Part shown: positions 42,877-51,059 of the stretch, one piece after another
Position numbering within the stretch: position 1 is the first letter of the stretch
Layout: each line of letters begins with the position of its first letter
NCBI GenBank assembly: GCA_964486215.1
Contig: CAZALI010000003.1
Coordinates: 38,234 to 102,233, forward strand
DNA: 64,000 bases
Source: RUG343 sp964486215
GTDB taxonomy: Bacteria > Bacillota_I > Bacilli_A > RF39 > UBA660
Direction of reading: 5' to 3'
The notes under the pieces: model-generated
Told to the model about the DNA's origin: nothing
Database searches by the model: none
Seen by the model: only the letters and a program-made list of their open reading frames with translations
Translations under genes and position numbers: made by a program

Positions 42877-42885
42877 ATTATATCA
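42877..42885 (-). promoter_or_regulatory. Extended -10 promoter of mraY
   Basis: Minus-strand TGATATAAT. The expected transcript start near 42870 favours the ATG at 42850. Confidence 0.6.
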
Positions 42886-42944
42886 CAATACCTTCTAACT
42901 AATTGTCATTTGTATTAATTTATACATAACTTTACATTGCCTAG

Positions 42945-44231
42945 TCATTTAACTTTTACTTTATTAAGATTATCTTCACTTCTCTCTTTAACAGTAGTTA
43001 GAGAATATATTTTTTCTTTTAAACTAGCTTTTATACGCAAAATATTTTCTATAAGTTCTCTATACTCTGGAGTATCAGAATATTCTCCAAACTCATTATC
43101 TATTTCAACTAGTAGTTTATCTAATTCACCTATAGATAAATTAAGACGATTTATAGTAGCATCAATACTCTTAATTTCTTTGTTTATTTCTTTGGCATAT
43201 TCTATTATTTCAGGTACAAGTTGTTTCTTTTTATTATGAAAAATATTTTGTAATACAAGCATAGTTAAAGCTGTACCAATAAGCAATTTCTTGGTATTAG
43301 GTTTGATTGGTAATAATAATCCTCCAGCTATTAAAGTTACCAAAAGACCTGTTATTTTTTTAGATGTCCTAAGTTTTAATAGAGCCTCATTATTCGCATC
43401 TCTAGTCTTATTTATTTTAACTTCATAATCTGCGATGGTAGAAGATACTTTTTTAGTATAATTATCTATATCATTATTATTCTCTTCAATATGAGAATAC
43501 TCTTCTTTCATAGATTCTAATTTCTTTTTATCTATCTTTTTCTCTTCTACTTTTTTAGCTACTTTCTTTTCTATTTTCTCTTCAATAGTTTTTAATTCTT
43601 CTACTTTATCAGCTATATTAATATATAATTCACTAGATTCAATATCTTCTTCTTTCTCTTTATTCTCAAAAGAAGTAAGATATGTACCTACTAGTAAAGC
43701 TATGTCTTCTTGAGGAAGTTTTCTTACTTCTTCTATATCTGTTTTATTATCTAAGTTATCTAGTTTTTCTATTAAAATAGTAGTTTTATCAGTTACTTCT
43801 TCTATTTCTTCTTTATCTTCTTTATCATCTTCTATTATTTCTTCTTCTAAAGCTAATTCTCTTAAGTCTTCTCTTAAATTCTTTAATTCATTAGAATAAG
43901 TCTTTACTATTTTATTTTCTTCTACTGTTTCTAATTTCTTTTCTGATGATGCTTTTTCTTTCTTACTACTCTTTTCTGGGACTGATACAGCTACTAGAGA
44001 TGTAAGCATGATAAAACTATCAAAGATAGGATGTTTCTTCTCAACTGATTTTACTTTCTTTACTTTGATATATTTATCTACTATTTTAAAATTCAATATT
44101 TTAATTCTTTTTAATTTATTTAATAATTTATTAGCATTTAATTTCTTTAGTTTTTTTAAATAAATTAATTTAATTTTTAAAGCTCTTTTACGATCATTGC
44201 GACCGCCTTTGGCACCTCTTGCTCCATTCAT
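42945..44231 (-). CDS. Lys/Glu-rich coiled-coil membrane protein in the dcw cluster, function unknown
   Basis: A 428-residue protein. The first 70 residues are extremely basic (MNGARGAKGGRNDRKRALKI, then many Lys/Leu), a weakly hydrophobic stretch follows (FIMLTSLVAVSV), then long acidic coiled coils (about 90-270), two membrane helices in a hairpin (ITGLLVTLIAGGLLLPI and KLLIGTALTMLVLQNIF, about 285-325) and another coiled coil to the end. No known family recognised. GGGAG lies seven bases before the ATG. A terminator hairpin lies between it and the upstream gene. Its neighbours in the cluster are also coiled-coil or membrane proteins, so a structural role in the envelope or division site is plausible. 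Confidence 0.7.
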   Translation of the reverse strand: MNGARGAKGGRNDRKRALKIKLIYLKKLKKLNANKLLNKLKRIKILNFKIVDKYIKVKKVKSVEKKHPIFDSFIMLTSLVAVSVPEKSSKKEKASSEKKLETVEENKIVKTYSNELKNLREDLRELALEEEIIEDDKEDKEEIEEVTDKTTILIEKLDNLDNKTDIEEVRKLPQEDIALLVGTYLTSFENKEKEEDIESSELYINIADKVEELKTIEEKIEKKVAKKVEEKKIDKKKLESMKEEYSHIEENNNDIDNYTKKVSSTIADYEVKINKTRDANNEALLKLRTSKKITGLLVTLIAGGLLLPIKPNTKKLLIGTALTMLVLQNIFHNKKKQLVPEIIEYAKEINKEIKSIDATINRLNLSIGELDKLLVEIDNEFGEYSDTPEYRELIENILRIKASLKEKIYSLTTVKERSEDNLNKVKVK

Positions 44232-44244
44232 ATAATTCTCCCAG

Positions 44245-44272
44245 AAAAAAAGAGTATTTTACTACTCTTAAT
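44245..44272 (-). terminator. Terminator of the 85-residue membrane protein gene
   Basis: Stem AAGAGTA/TACTCTT (44250-44256 with 44263-44269), loop of six, TTTTTTT on the minus strand; overlaps the stop codon. The next gene starts 14 bases after it, so some read-through may be needed. Confidence 0.82.
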
Positions 44273-44525
44273 CTTCTATATTATTCTGACTAATCAATAG
44301 TATAAATAATAGTACTACAGATATACCAATAAATATTAATGGTGATACTGTTAATAAAGTTTTATTCATACTAGCATCATAATTATTTGGAGCTATTTTA
44401 GTAATTATTGTGTAGAAAACACGTGCTCCAAGTATTGAAACAACTATATTTGTTACTATAGCTGTTACAACAGCCAAATTCCTATTCAAAACAATTGTTT
44501 TTTCCTTCTTATTCTTCTTTCTCAT
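44268..44525 (-). CDS. Small two-helix membrane protein in the dcw cluster
   Basis: An 85-residue protein with a basic N-terminus (MRKKNKKEKTIVLNRN) and two hydrophobic helices (about 17-42 and 55-77) joined by a polar loop of about 13 residues. Not recognised. It begins three bases after the 1016-residue gene and is followed by a terminator, so it closes the part of the cluster that starts at mraZ or at the inner promoter near 49685. Confidence 0.6.
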   Translation of the reverse strand: MRKKNKKEKTIVLNRNLAVVTAIVTNIVVSILGARVFYTIITKIAPNNYDASMNKTLLTVSPLIFIGISVVLLFILLISQNNIED

Positions 44526-44528
44526 AAA

Positions 44529-47500
44529 CTATCTCCTTCTGACAGCATCACTTACAGCGTCTTTTATTTTATCACCAACATTGCTTAATTTGTCAAGTAT
44601 ACTTGGTTCATATTCTTCTTCATCTGGTGCTGGATGTTCTCTTTTTAGTCTTTCTTGTAGTTCTTCTAAAGTCTCAACTTGTTTTCTCTTAGAAGCATTA
44701 TCTTTATTAACTACTTCATCTACATCGATGTATTGAGAATCTTCTTCTGGAACATTTTCTTCTTCTTCATCTTGTTCCTCTTCACTCTCTTCAGGTTGTT
44801 CTTCATATTCTTCAGAGTCTTCATTATCTTCCTCAGGTTCTTCTTCTACTTCTTCTTCGGATTCATCTGCTTCTTCGTAGTCATCTTCCTCATCAGAATC
44901 TTCTTCCTCATATTCATCTTGTTCTTCAGGTTCTTCATCATATTCACCTTCTACTTCTTCATCTTCTGAAGCAGGTTCTTCATATGATTCTTCTTCACCT
45001 AATTCATTATTTATATATTCATTGACTACTTCTTTTCTAACATTACTGTTATCTTTTTCAGTTAAGTCTCTAATTTGATCTAAGATAGCATCATTACTAT
45101 GAGCATAATACTCTTTAGCTTGATTTGCATTATAACCAGCTAATAGTGCAGCAGCAATTACTGGAACCCAATTCATTCTTATACCAGCATCTAATTTAGC
45201 AACTGTTTCTAGCTGATCAAATGAAGCTTTAGTTAATTCTTCTCCTACTTTACTACTATTAATAGCAACACTTTGAATACTATCAATACCATCTTGGCTA
45301 TTTAGAGCAATCTTGTAGTTCTTTATTAGAGAGTTTAATTCAATATCTGGATGTTTAGCAGCATATTTTTCTAATACTTCTAATCCTTCAGAAAGACTTT
45401 CACCATAAGCTACGTGCAATTCATTATTTACTTCAGCGACTCTATTTAGATATTCAGCATCAAAGGCTTTATCTTGATACTCTTCATTTATTCTAGTTAT
45501 TTTATCTTGAGTTTCACTAAATATTCTTTCAGCTTCAGCATGATGAGCTAAGTCAGCTGAACGATATGATTCACTAGATAAATTCCAATCATTAGCACGA
45601 TCATCTGTTAATTCATTAGCATTTTGGATACTAGCTTCTGTTTGAGCTCTATCAGCAGTAAGTCCTTTTTCTATTTCTTCCTCATTACCAGTTAATTTTT
45701 TACTATATTCATCAATTTTACCACTTGATTTTTCTATTTCAGATGCAGCTTTCATTTCACTGATATTTGAAACAATATTAACTACTGTTCCAGCTAAGAC
45801 AGCTGTCGTTAAGATGTTTCTAATTAACATATCTTGACGATAGTCTAATTCTTCTACTAGTGGATCAAATTCTCTCTTACCAGAACTACGTTTCATAAAT
45901 AAAAATCTGTCTTCTTGAGTATTAGCAGCTTCTAATTTTAAATATTTAACATAGTTTTCTAAAGCTTGTTTATCATTACCAGTTCTAATAGCTTTATCTA
46001 TATTACTCTTTAGACGAGCTTCTTCTTTTAGTAGATCTTCGTCATCTTCAGTATTATAGTTTTTAGCAAAACGTTTACCTTTTCTAGACATTTTACTTTG
46101 TTTAGCACGAATATCTTCATCTAGACCATGAATACCATCACTTTGTAGGTCTTGTAGTTCTTTTTGTTTCTTTAAAATATCTTTTACAAGAGCAGCTTTT
46201 CCATCAGCAGCTAATTCTAGTTTAGCATAAACTTCATCATCTACTGGTTCATCTTTTGCTTTAAGTTCTTTAATGACAGTTTCATATGTTTTATATTTAT
46301 CATAATCTTCTAATAGTATTTGGAACTCTTCTACTAGAGCTTGTCTTCTAGGATCTATTTCTGTTCTATATTGATACTTTTCAATAGCTTCTTTAATATA
46401 GTTATCTACTGGTTCATTAGTAACAAAATTCTTAGCAGTAGCACCTTTATATTCTCTACTTAATACTTCTAAGTCATCATCTGATAAGTTATCAATGTTT
46501 TCTTTCATAGCTTCTATTCTAGCTTTTGCATTACCAAATAATAACATGAATTTTCCAGTTATTTTCTTTACAAAGTTAATAGCCATATGAATAGCAGCAG
46601 GTGCTAGACTGAAGATATTATAGACATAGTTTTGGTTACTTACTTCATTTACAAAAGATTTCATTACTTTGATATTTGAAGCTTCATATCTTCTAGCATC
46701 ACCTTTTGTTACTTTAGCAAAACCTACTTCACCGTCTTCTTCTATTTCTCTAATATCGGTTAATATTTCTTCTAAACTACGATAGTTATGAGTTTCTTCT
46801 TCCTCTTCCTCGTAATCATCTTCATCATCGTAGTCTTCTTCATCTTCATCTAGAGAATTTTCATCAAATTCAGGATTTTCTACTTTGTCATCATCATCTA
46901 TTATGTGACTTACTGGTGTATTAGTAGCTTCTTTCTTATCAGCATCAATAGACTTAGCATTATCCATTTCATTGTTCTTTCTCTGTAAAACTTCTATTAA
47001 TTGTTGACGATATTGTCTTAATAATTCTCTTTCATATAAATATGAATGATTTAGTTTTTCCATATTAGTATAAAAATCCGTGATTACTTTAGAATAATCA
47101 TCAGTATGATATATATCATCAGTCATAACGTTATTATATTCATCATAACGATCATTCATTTCTTTTATTACATCTTCGTAAGCTTTTTCATGTTCTTTTA
47201 TAGTATTAATTAAGACAGCTTCATCTATTTCATCTTCTTCTACTTCGTTATCTTCAGTGGATTCATCTTCATCAGTACTTTCTTCTACTGGTGTTTCACT
47301 ATTAGAATTAGTCTCTTCTACTGGAGCTTCATTATTAGTAGAAGTGCTTTCATCTGTTTCTTCTTCATTAGAACCAAATGTGTTTTCTACATAAGTATCA
47401 CGTATTTCTTCATATGCTTGTAGTCTTCTTTGAGATAGTCCTAAATTTCTTTCTAATTCTTGTGCTCTTTGATAATCTTCACCTGTTGTAGTACGTCTTA

Positions 47501-47579
47501 ATTGTCTTAATTCACTATTAATTTCACTTATATTTGTTTGTTCTCTTTCTATTAATTGTGCTATTTCTTCTATAGTCAT
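44529..47579 (-). CDS. Very large acidic coiled-coil protein in the dcw cluster, function unknown
   Basis: A 1016-residue protein dominated by charged helices. Two long acidic tracts stand out: about residues 65-110 and 235-265 (EDEEDYDDEDDYEEEEEE) and a C-terminal run of some 120 residues (about 860-975) made almost only of Glu, Asp, Ser and Pro. A few hydrophobic segments (near 310-345, 585-605 and 790-810, the last being WVPVIAAALLAGYNA) could be membrane or buried helices. No signal peptide and no family recognised. Its start overlaps the DUF1292 stop by four bases. Strong charge segregation suggests a scaffold. Confidence 0.7.
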   Translation of the reverse strand: MTIEEIAQLIEREQTNISEINSELRQLRRTTTGEDYQRAQELERNLGLSQRRLQAYEEIRDTYVENTFGSNEEETDESTSTNNEAPVEETNSNSETPVEESTDEDESTEDNEVEEDEIDEAVLINTIKEHEKAYEDVIKEMNDRYDEYNNVMTDDIYHTDDYSKVITDFYTNMEKLNHSYLYERELLRQYRQQLIEVLQRKNNEMDNAKSIDADKKEATNTPVSHIIDDDDKVENPEFDENSLDEDEEDYDDEDDYEEEEEETHNYRSLEEILTDIREIEEDGEVGFAKVTKGDARRYEASNIKVMKSFVNEVSNQNYVYNIFSLAPAAIHMAINFVKKITGKFMLLFGNAKARIEAMKENIDNLSDDDLEVLSREYKGATAKNFVTNEPVDNYIKEAIEKYQYRTEIDPRRQALVEEFQILLEDYDKYKTYETVIKELKAKDEPVDDEVYAKLELAADGKAALVKDILKKQKELQDLQSDGIHGLDEDIRAKQSKMSRKGKRFAKNYNTEDDEDLLKEEARLKSNIDKAIRTGNDKQALENYVKYLKLEAANTQEDRFLFMKRSSGKREFDPLVEELDYRQDMLIRNILTTAVLAGTVVNIVSNISEMKAASEIEKSSGKIDEYSKKLTGNEEEIEKGLTADRAQTEASIQNANELTDDRANDWNLSSESYRSADLAHHAEAERIFSETQDKITRINEEYQDKAFDAEYLNRVAEVNNELHVAYGESLSEGLEVLEKYAAKHPDIELNSLIKNYKIALNSQDGIDSIQSVAINSSKVGEELTKASFDQLETVAKLDAGIRMNWVPVIAAALLAGYNANQAKEYYAHSNDAILDQIRDLTEKDNSNVRKEVVNEYINNELGEEESYEEPASEDEEVEGEYDEEPEEQDEYEEEDSDEEDDYEEADESEEEVEEEPEEDNEDSEEYEEQPEESEEEQDEEEENVPEEDSQYIDVDEVVNKDNASKRKQVETLEELQERLKREHPAPDEEEYEPSILDKLSNVGDKIKDAVSDAVRRR

Positions 47580-47842
47580 TTTACTTCCCCCCGAATCTCT
47601 CTAATGACATCTTCAACCATGTCTTTTTCTTTATCATTAATACCACTTAATGAATCTAAACCTATTACTGGATCAAATGAAGATACATAAATATTTTCTT
47701 CTCCTCTATCATTCTTACTATGATCAGTATAACCAATGTAAGTTCTCATAGTATCTTCTGAATCAAATGAAAACAATACATCATATTCTTTTGTTACGCC
47801 ATCTTGTTCTACTTTTATTTTTTCATCATTTACTATTTCCAT
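47576..47842 (-). CDS. Small DUF1292-like protein
   Basis: An 88-residue acidic cytoplasmic protein. The pattern EYDVLFSFDSEDTMRTYIGYTDHS...GEENIYVSSFDP followed by a helix resembles DUF1292 (YrzB-type), where F-x-D/E...Y-x-x-Y-T-D is conserved. In other Bacillota such proteins sit near yrrL/yrrK; here it lies in the dcw insertion. Function unknown. Overlaps the following gene by four bases. Confidence 0.75.
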   Translation of the reverse strand: MEIVNDEKIKVEQDGVTKEYDVLFSFDSEDTMRTYIGYTDHSKNDRGEENIYVSSFDPVIGLDSLSGINDKEKDMVEDVIREIRGEVK

Positions 47843-47843
47843 A

Positions 47844-48338
47844 TTATTCCCCTCCTATAATTAGGTTTATATATTTATTCTTTTTGGTATTTTCTTTTAA
47901 CTTTATATGTATTTCATATACTTTATCTTCTTTTACTTTGTCTTTTAAAGTAAAAATCTTAGTTTTATTGTCTTTTAGAGATAATTTCTTATTATTACTA
48001 AATATAGAATAATCAGCTTTTATTTTACTATTAATAAGTAATATATATTTAATCTCTTTCTTATTAATATTATTTCCTATATAGTTTCTTACTCTAAATC
48101 GATATTTAGTAATACTATTCTTTTTCTTATTAGAAACGTTTATATTTACACTAGCATACTTATTCTTTTCTGTTATTGGTACTGATATATTTACTTTCTT
48201 TTCATAATTATTCTTTACGAATATTAAAGCTATAACTAGACCAATAACTACTAGGATCATAAATATAAATGCTCCTAATAGGAAATAATCGGCATTATTA
48301 TACTCCTTTTTCTTAGTTTTGGCAATCTTTTTCATCAC
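47844..48338 (-). CDS. Single-pass membrane protein in the dcw cluster, function unknown
   Basis: A 164-residue very basic protein: Lys-rich start, one long hydrophobic helix (about residues 20-42), then an exported Lys/Asn-rich domain that is predicted beta-rich (VNISVPITEKNKYASVNINV, KYRFRVRNYIG, YEIHIKLKENT). No Cys, no motif. It is packed tightly between the 436-residue gene and the DUF1292-like gene. Confidence 0.62.
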   Translation of the reverse strand: MMKKIAKTKKKEYNNADYFLLGAFIFMILVVIGLVIALIFVKNNYEKKVNISVPITEKNKYASVNINVSNKKKNSITKYRFRVRNYIGNNINKKEIKYILLINSKIKADYSIFSNNKKLSLKDNKTKIFTLKDKVKEDKVYEIHIKLKENTKKNKYINLIIGGE

Positions 48339-49649
48339 TTAGACTCCTTGTAGTATTGTTTTTAATTTATTATTATCTATTTCTGTTAATGAAGACGATA
48401 ATATAGCAGTAGATGTATCTTCTTTTATATCACTGGCATTTACTACTTTACTTGTAATATCAATATTAGCTATGAATGATTTTTCAGTAGTTTTTAAATC
48501 AGTAATAGTAAGTGAAATACCTATTTTACTATCATAACTCTTATGACTTACAATATTAGTTAAATCTCTATTAAAACTAAGATCTATCTTTTGATTAGCA
48601 TCAGAAAAATTAATACTTATAATATTCTTAGTTTCAGTATTTTCTATAGTCATAGTACCTAGTTGTTTATCTTTACCATCTTTAACAACAATATTGTATT
48701 TATTACTATTTCTTGTTATATAGAACTTAGTAACAGAATTATTATTAGATATTACTCTTATTAAATCAGAATCTTTTAATATTTCATAACTAATAGTATT
48801 ATTTCCCATTACTAATTCTATTTTTTTAATATTATATAAAATATCAGTATAAACACTATAAGTAATAGTATCATCTTTATCTAAGATAATTGTTTCTTCT
48901 GGTACTTCTTTTTCAAAGAGTTCTTTACTTATATTTAATAATATCTTTTTACTTTGTTCATCTTCTCTTAATTCTTTTAATAAGTTATTTATTAGATCTA
49001 TTGATTCTTTATTATCAATAGTATACATAGTTTTAGTTAATTTCTTACTATCATTATCTATATAAGTTTCTGCTTTTTCTTGAGATACTTTATCTTTATC
49101 TATACACTTTACTAGTGATTCTACTGTTTTATCTAATAAGTATCTATATTCACTTAACATATCGTTACTAGTAATATTTTCAAAATAGTTATTAGTACCA
49201 GTATTAATATAAGTATTTTTAAATCCTTGGATATAGTAATAACCAGTAGAATTCTCTATTAAGTATCTAGCATTTATATTACTTGGTTTATCAGCTACTT
49301 TTAATAATAATTTCTTTTCATTAATATTTTGAGATAGAATAACACGTGTCTTTCGATACTTATTCTGTACTCCATATGTATTTGTAATATAAGAACCAGA
49401 TAATGTAGAACTTAGAGTTCCATCAATAGTAAATGTTGTCCCAATATCTGTTTTATCTCTATTAACCATAAGGATATTCTTTATATTATCATAAGTAATA
49501 TTAATACTCTTCTCAATAATATTTAGACTATTGCCTAGTCTATTCATAGTTATACCTAGTGTGATTAATACTACAGCCATAACTAGTAATAGGACTATCC
49601 TTAATAGTCCTTTTTTTGAATGATTTGAGTTGATATTAGTATTATCCAT
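48339..49649 (-). CDS. Single-pass membrane protein with large exported domain, function unknown
   Basis: A 436-residue protein: short N-terminal tail, a hydrophobic helix (about residues 15-37) and a 390-residue extracytoplasmic domain with alternating helices and strands, rich in Ser, Thr, Asn, Lys and Asp. The C-terminal third (IRVISNNNSVTKFYITRNSNKYNIV...GTMTIENTETKNIISINFSD) looks like a beta-meander of the kind seen in lipoprotein-like carriers, but I recognise no family. Preceded by its own promoter-like sequence. Confidence 0.65.
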   Translation of the reverse strand: MDNTNINSNHSKKGLLRIVLLLVMAVVLITLGITMNRLGNSLNIIEKSINITYDNIKNILMVNRDKTDIGTTFTIDGTLSSTLSGSYITNTYGVQNKYRKTRVILSQNINEKKLLLKVADKPSNINARYLIENSTGYYYIQGFKNTYINTGTNNYFENITSNDMLSEYRYLLDKTVESLVKCIDKDKVSQEKAETYIDNDSKKLTKTMYTIDNKESIDLINNLLKELREDEQSKKILLNISKELFEKEVPEETIILDKDDTITYSVYTDILYNIKKIELVMGNNTISYEILKDSDLIRVISNNNSVTKFYITRNSNKYNIVVKDGKDKQLGTMTIENTETKNIISINFSDANQKIDLSFNRDLTNIVSHKSYDSKIGISLTITDLKTTEKSFIANIDITSKVVNASDIKEDTSTAILSSSLTEIDNNKLKTILQGV

Positions 49650-49670
49650 AATTCACACTCCACTATTATA

Positions 49671-49700
49671 ATTATACCTTTTTATGTACTTAAAAATCAA
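49671..49700 (-). promoter_or_regulatory. Possible internal promoter in the dcw insertion
   Basis: Minus-strand TTGATT (49695-49700), 18-base spacer, TATAAT (49671-49676), overlapping the stop of the 173-residue gene and 22 bases before the next ATG. Confidence 0.55.
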
Positions 49701-50218
49701 GCTGTTATAGGTATTATTGTTAACTGATATGGTACATTTACAGGATTGATTTTTCCTTTTATTTTAGGATAACTTACAGTTATTTTTAACTCTGTTTCTT
49801 CTCCTGGAGCTAGTTCTGTTCCTATAACAGATGAAACATTTATTTTTATAGGATAAATCAATTTATATAAATTATCATCATTTAAGTAATCTGGAGAAGC
49901 TATGACATTTATTATTTTTCCTTTTATATCTCCTATGTTTTTAATAGTAGCAGTATATGTTATTTCATCATTAGGAGTATATAAATCAAAAGACATGTCT
50001 AGAGTTTGTCCATGATTAGTAATATTCATTTTAGAAGTAGGTTCAAATTTACCAGCTTTAATAGGATTTACTTTATCTGTATGAGTAAATTCTATACGAA
50101 AATCTGTCTTGGCTTCTTTTAGTTTTTGATACTTAAAGATTAAATATACAAAACAGATAGCTATTATTAAAATTAAGACTGATAAAATTATAACTAATAT
50201 CTTAGCTTTATTTCTCAT
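49697..50218 (-). CDS. Membrane-anchored beta-sandwich protein in the dcw cluster, function unknown
   Basis: A 173-residue protein with one N-terminal hydrophobic helix (about residues 6-28) and an exported beta-sandwich-like domain: FRIEFTHTD, then MSFDLYTPNDEITYTATIKNIGDIKGKIINV and APGEETELKITVSYPK. The same layout and the E-x-x-Y-x-x-x-I-x-N-x-G core occur in 12129..12713, suggesting a paralogous domain. No catalytic motif. Confidence 0.65.
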   Translation of the reverse strand: MRNKAKILVIILSVLILIIAICFVYLIFKYQKLKEAKTDFRIEFTHTDKVNPIKAGKFEPTSKMNITNHGQTLDMSFDLYTPNDEITYTATIKNIGDIKGKIINVIASPDYLNDDNLYKLIYPIKINVSSVIGTELAPGEETELKITVSYPKIKGKINPVNVPYQLTIIPITA

Positions 50219-50229
50219 ATTATTTCTCC

Positions 50230-51057
50230 TTATTTACACATACCACTATTATAATTATCTATACTACCATTATAACAGTAAGAATATAATTTGTCTTCTA
50301 CATTTATTTCTATATAAGCATATACTTTTCCATCTTTTACATAGTAATAACTATTAGTAGTTGGATAATTATCTATAGATGAAGATGTTGGGATTAAGAA
50401 TATCTCTATACTATTATGTCCTTGTTCTTCATTAGTAATATTATTCTTTTGAATATGTAATAATAATTTATTATAGACATAATCTGTCTGTTCTTTATAA
50501 TTATCTGTAGTAATACTATTGTTTTTTTGTTTATGTTCTCTCATTAATTCTTTAGAATAATAATTTAATTTTCTTACTGCTTCTTCATCATTTGTATAAT
50601 CTATATCATACTTATTTACTAAGTCTTTTATTGAAGACTTAGTTTCTTTATAGATACAACTATTACTTGTACAAAAATTAGTTAAAATATCTTTTATTCT
50701 TAAATCTCCTTTATAATAAGTAACTTCTATTTCTTTTATTTTTTTTACTTTATCTATAGTAGTTAATATCTTATTTATACCAGTATTAATATCTTTCTTT
50801 TCAATATTTTTATTGTATAAAATACTTGAGTTTTCATTTAAGAATAAGACACTTTTAATTTTATTATCAGAAGTAGTTATACCTGCTTCTATATTGTTTG
50901 TACTTAGTACTAATAAATCATCTATCTCTCCTACCATAGTTAGAGGATTATCACTACTACCTATACTATTCTTTAAAGATAATTCTCCTTTAACTATACC
51001 ATATATCATTATGCCAACTATAATTATTATTTCTAAAAATAATTTCTTCTTATCCAT
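50230..51057 (-). CDS. Membrane-anchored protein in the dcw cluster, function unknown
   Basis: A 275-residue protein with an N-terminal hydrophobic helix (about residues 4-22) and an exported domain. The first half (LVLSTNNIEAGITTSDNKIKSVLFLNENSSILYNK) has a loose resemblance to the extracytoplasmic domain of RsgI-type anti-sigma factors, but this is weak. Four Cys residues (two in FCTSNSCIY, two in YSYCYNGSIDNYNSGMCK) could form disulphides. It starts two bases after the PBP2 stop, so it is co-transcribed with division genes. Confidence 0.62.
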   Translation of the reverse strand: MDKKKLFLEIIIIVGIMIYGIVKGELSLKNSIGSSDNPLTMVGEIDDLLVLSTNNIEAGITTSDNKIKSVLFLNENSSILYNKNIEKKDINTGINKILTTIDKVKKIKEIEVTYYKGDLRIKDILTNFCTSNSCIYKETKSSIKDLVNKYDIDYTNDEEAVRKLNYYSKELMREHKQKNNSITTDNYKEQTDYVYNKLLLHIQKNNITNEEQGHNSIEIFLIPTSSSIDNYPTTNSYYYVKDGKVYAYIEINVEDKLYSYCYNGSIDNYNSGMCK

Positions 51058-51059
51058 AA

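Noticed and set aside
44679..44969. 96-codon plus-strand ORF, almost all Phe and Ile
   Set aside because: It is the reverse complement of the Glu/Asp-rich tail of the 1016-residue protein; no ribosome site and unnatural composition.
50230..51057. RsgI-type anti-sigma factor
   Set aside because: Only a short loose resemblance in the exported domain; the cytoplasmic sigma-binding domain is absent and no sigma-I gene is adjacent.
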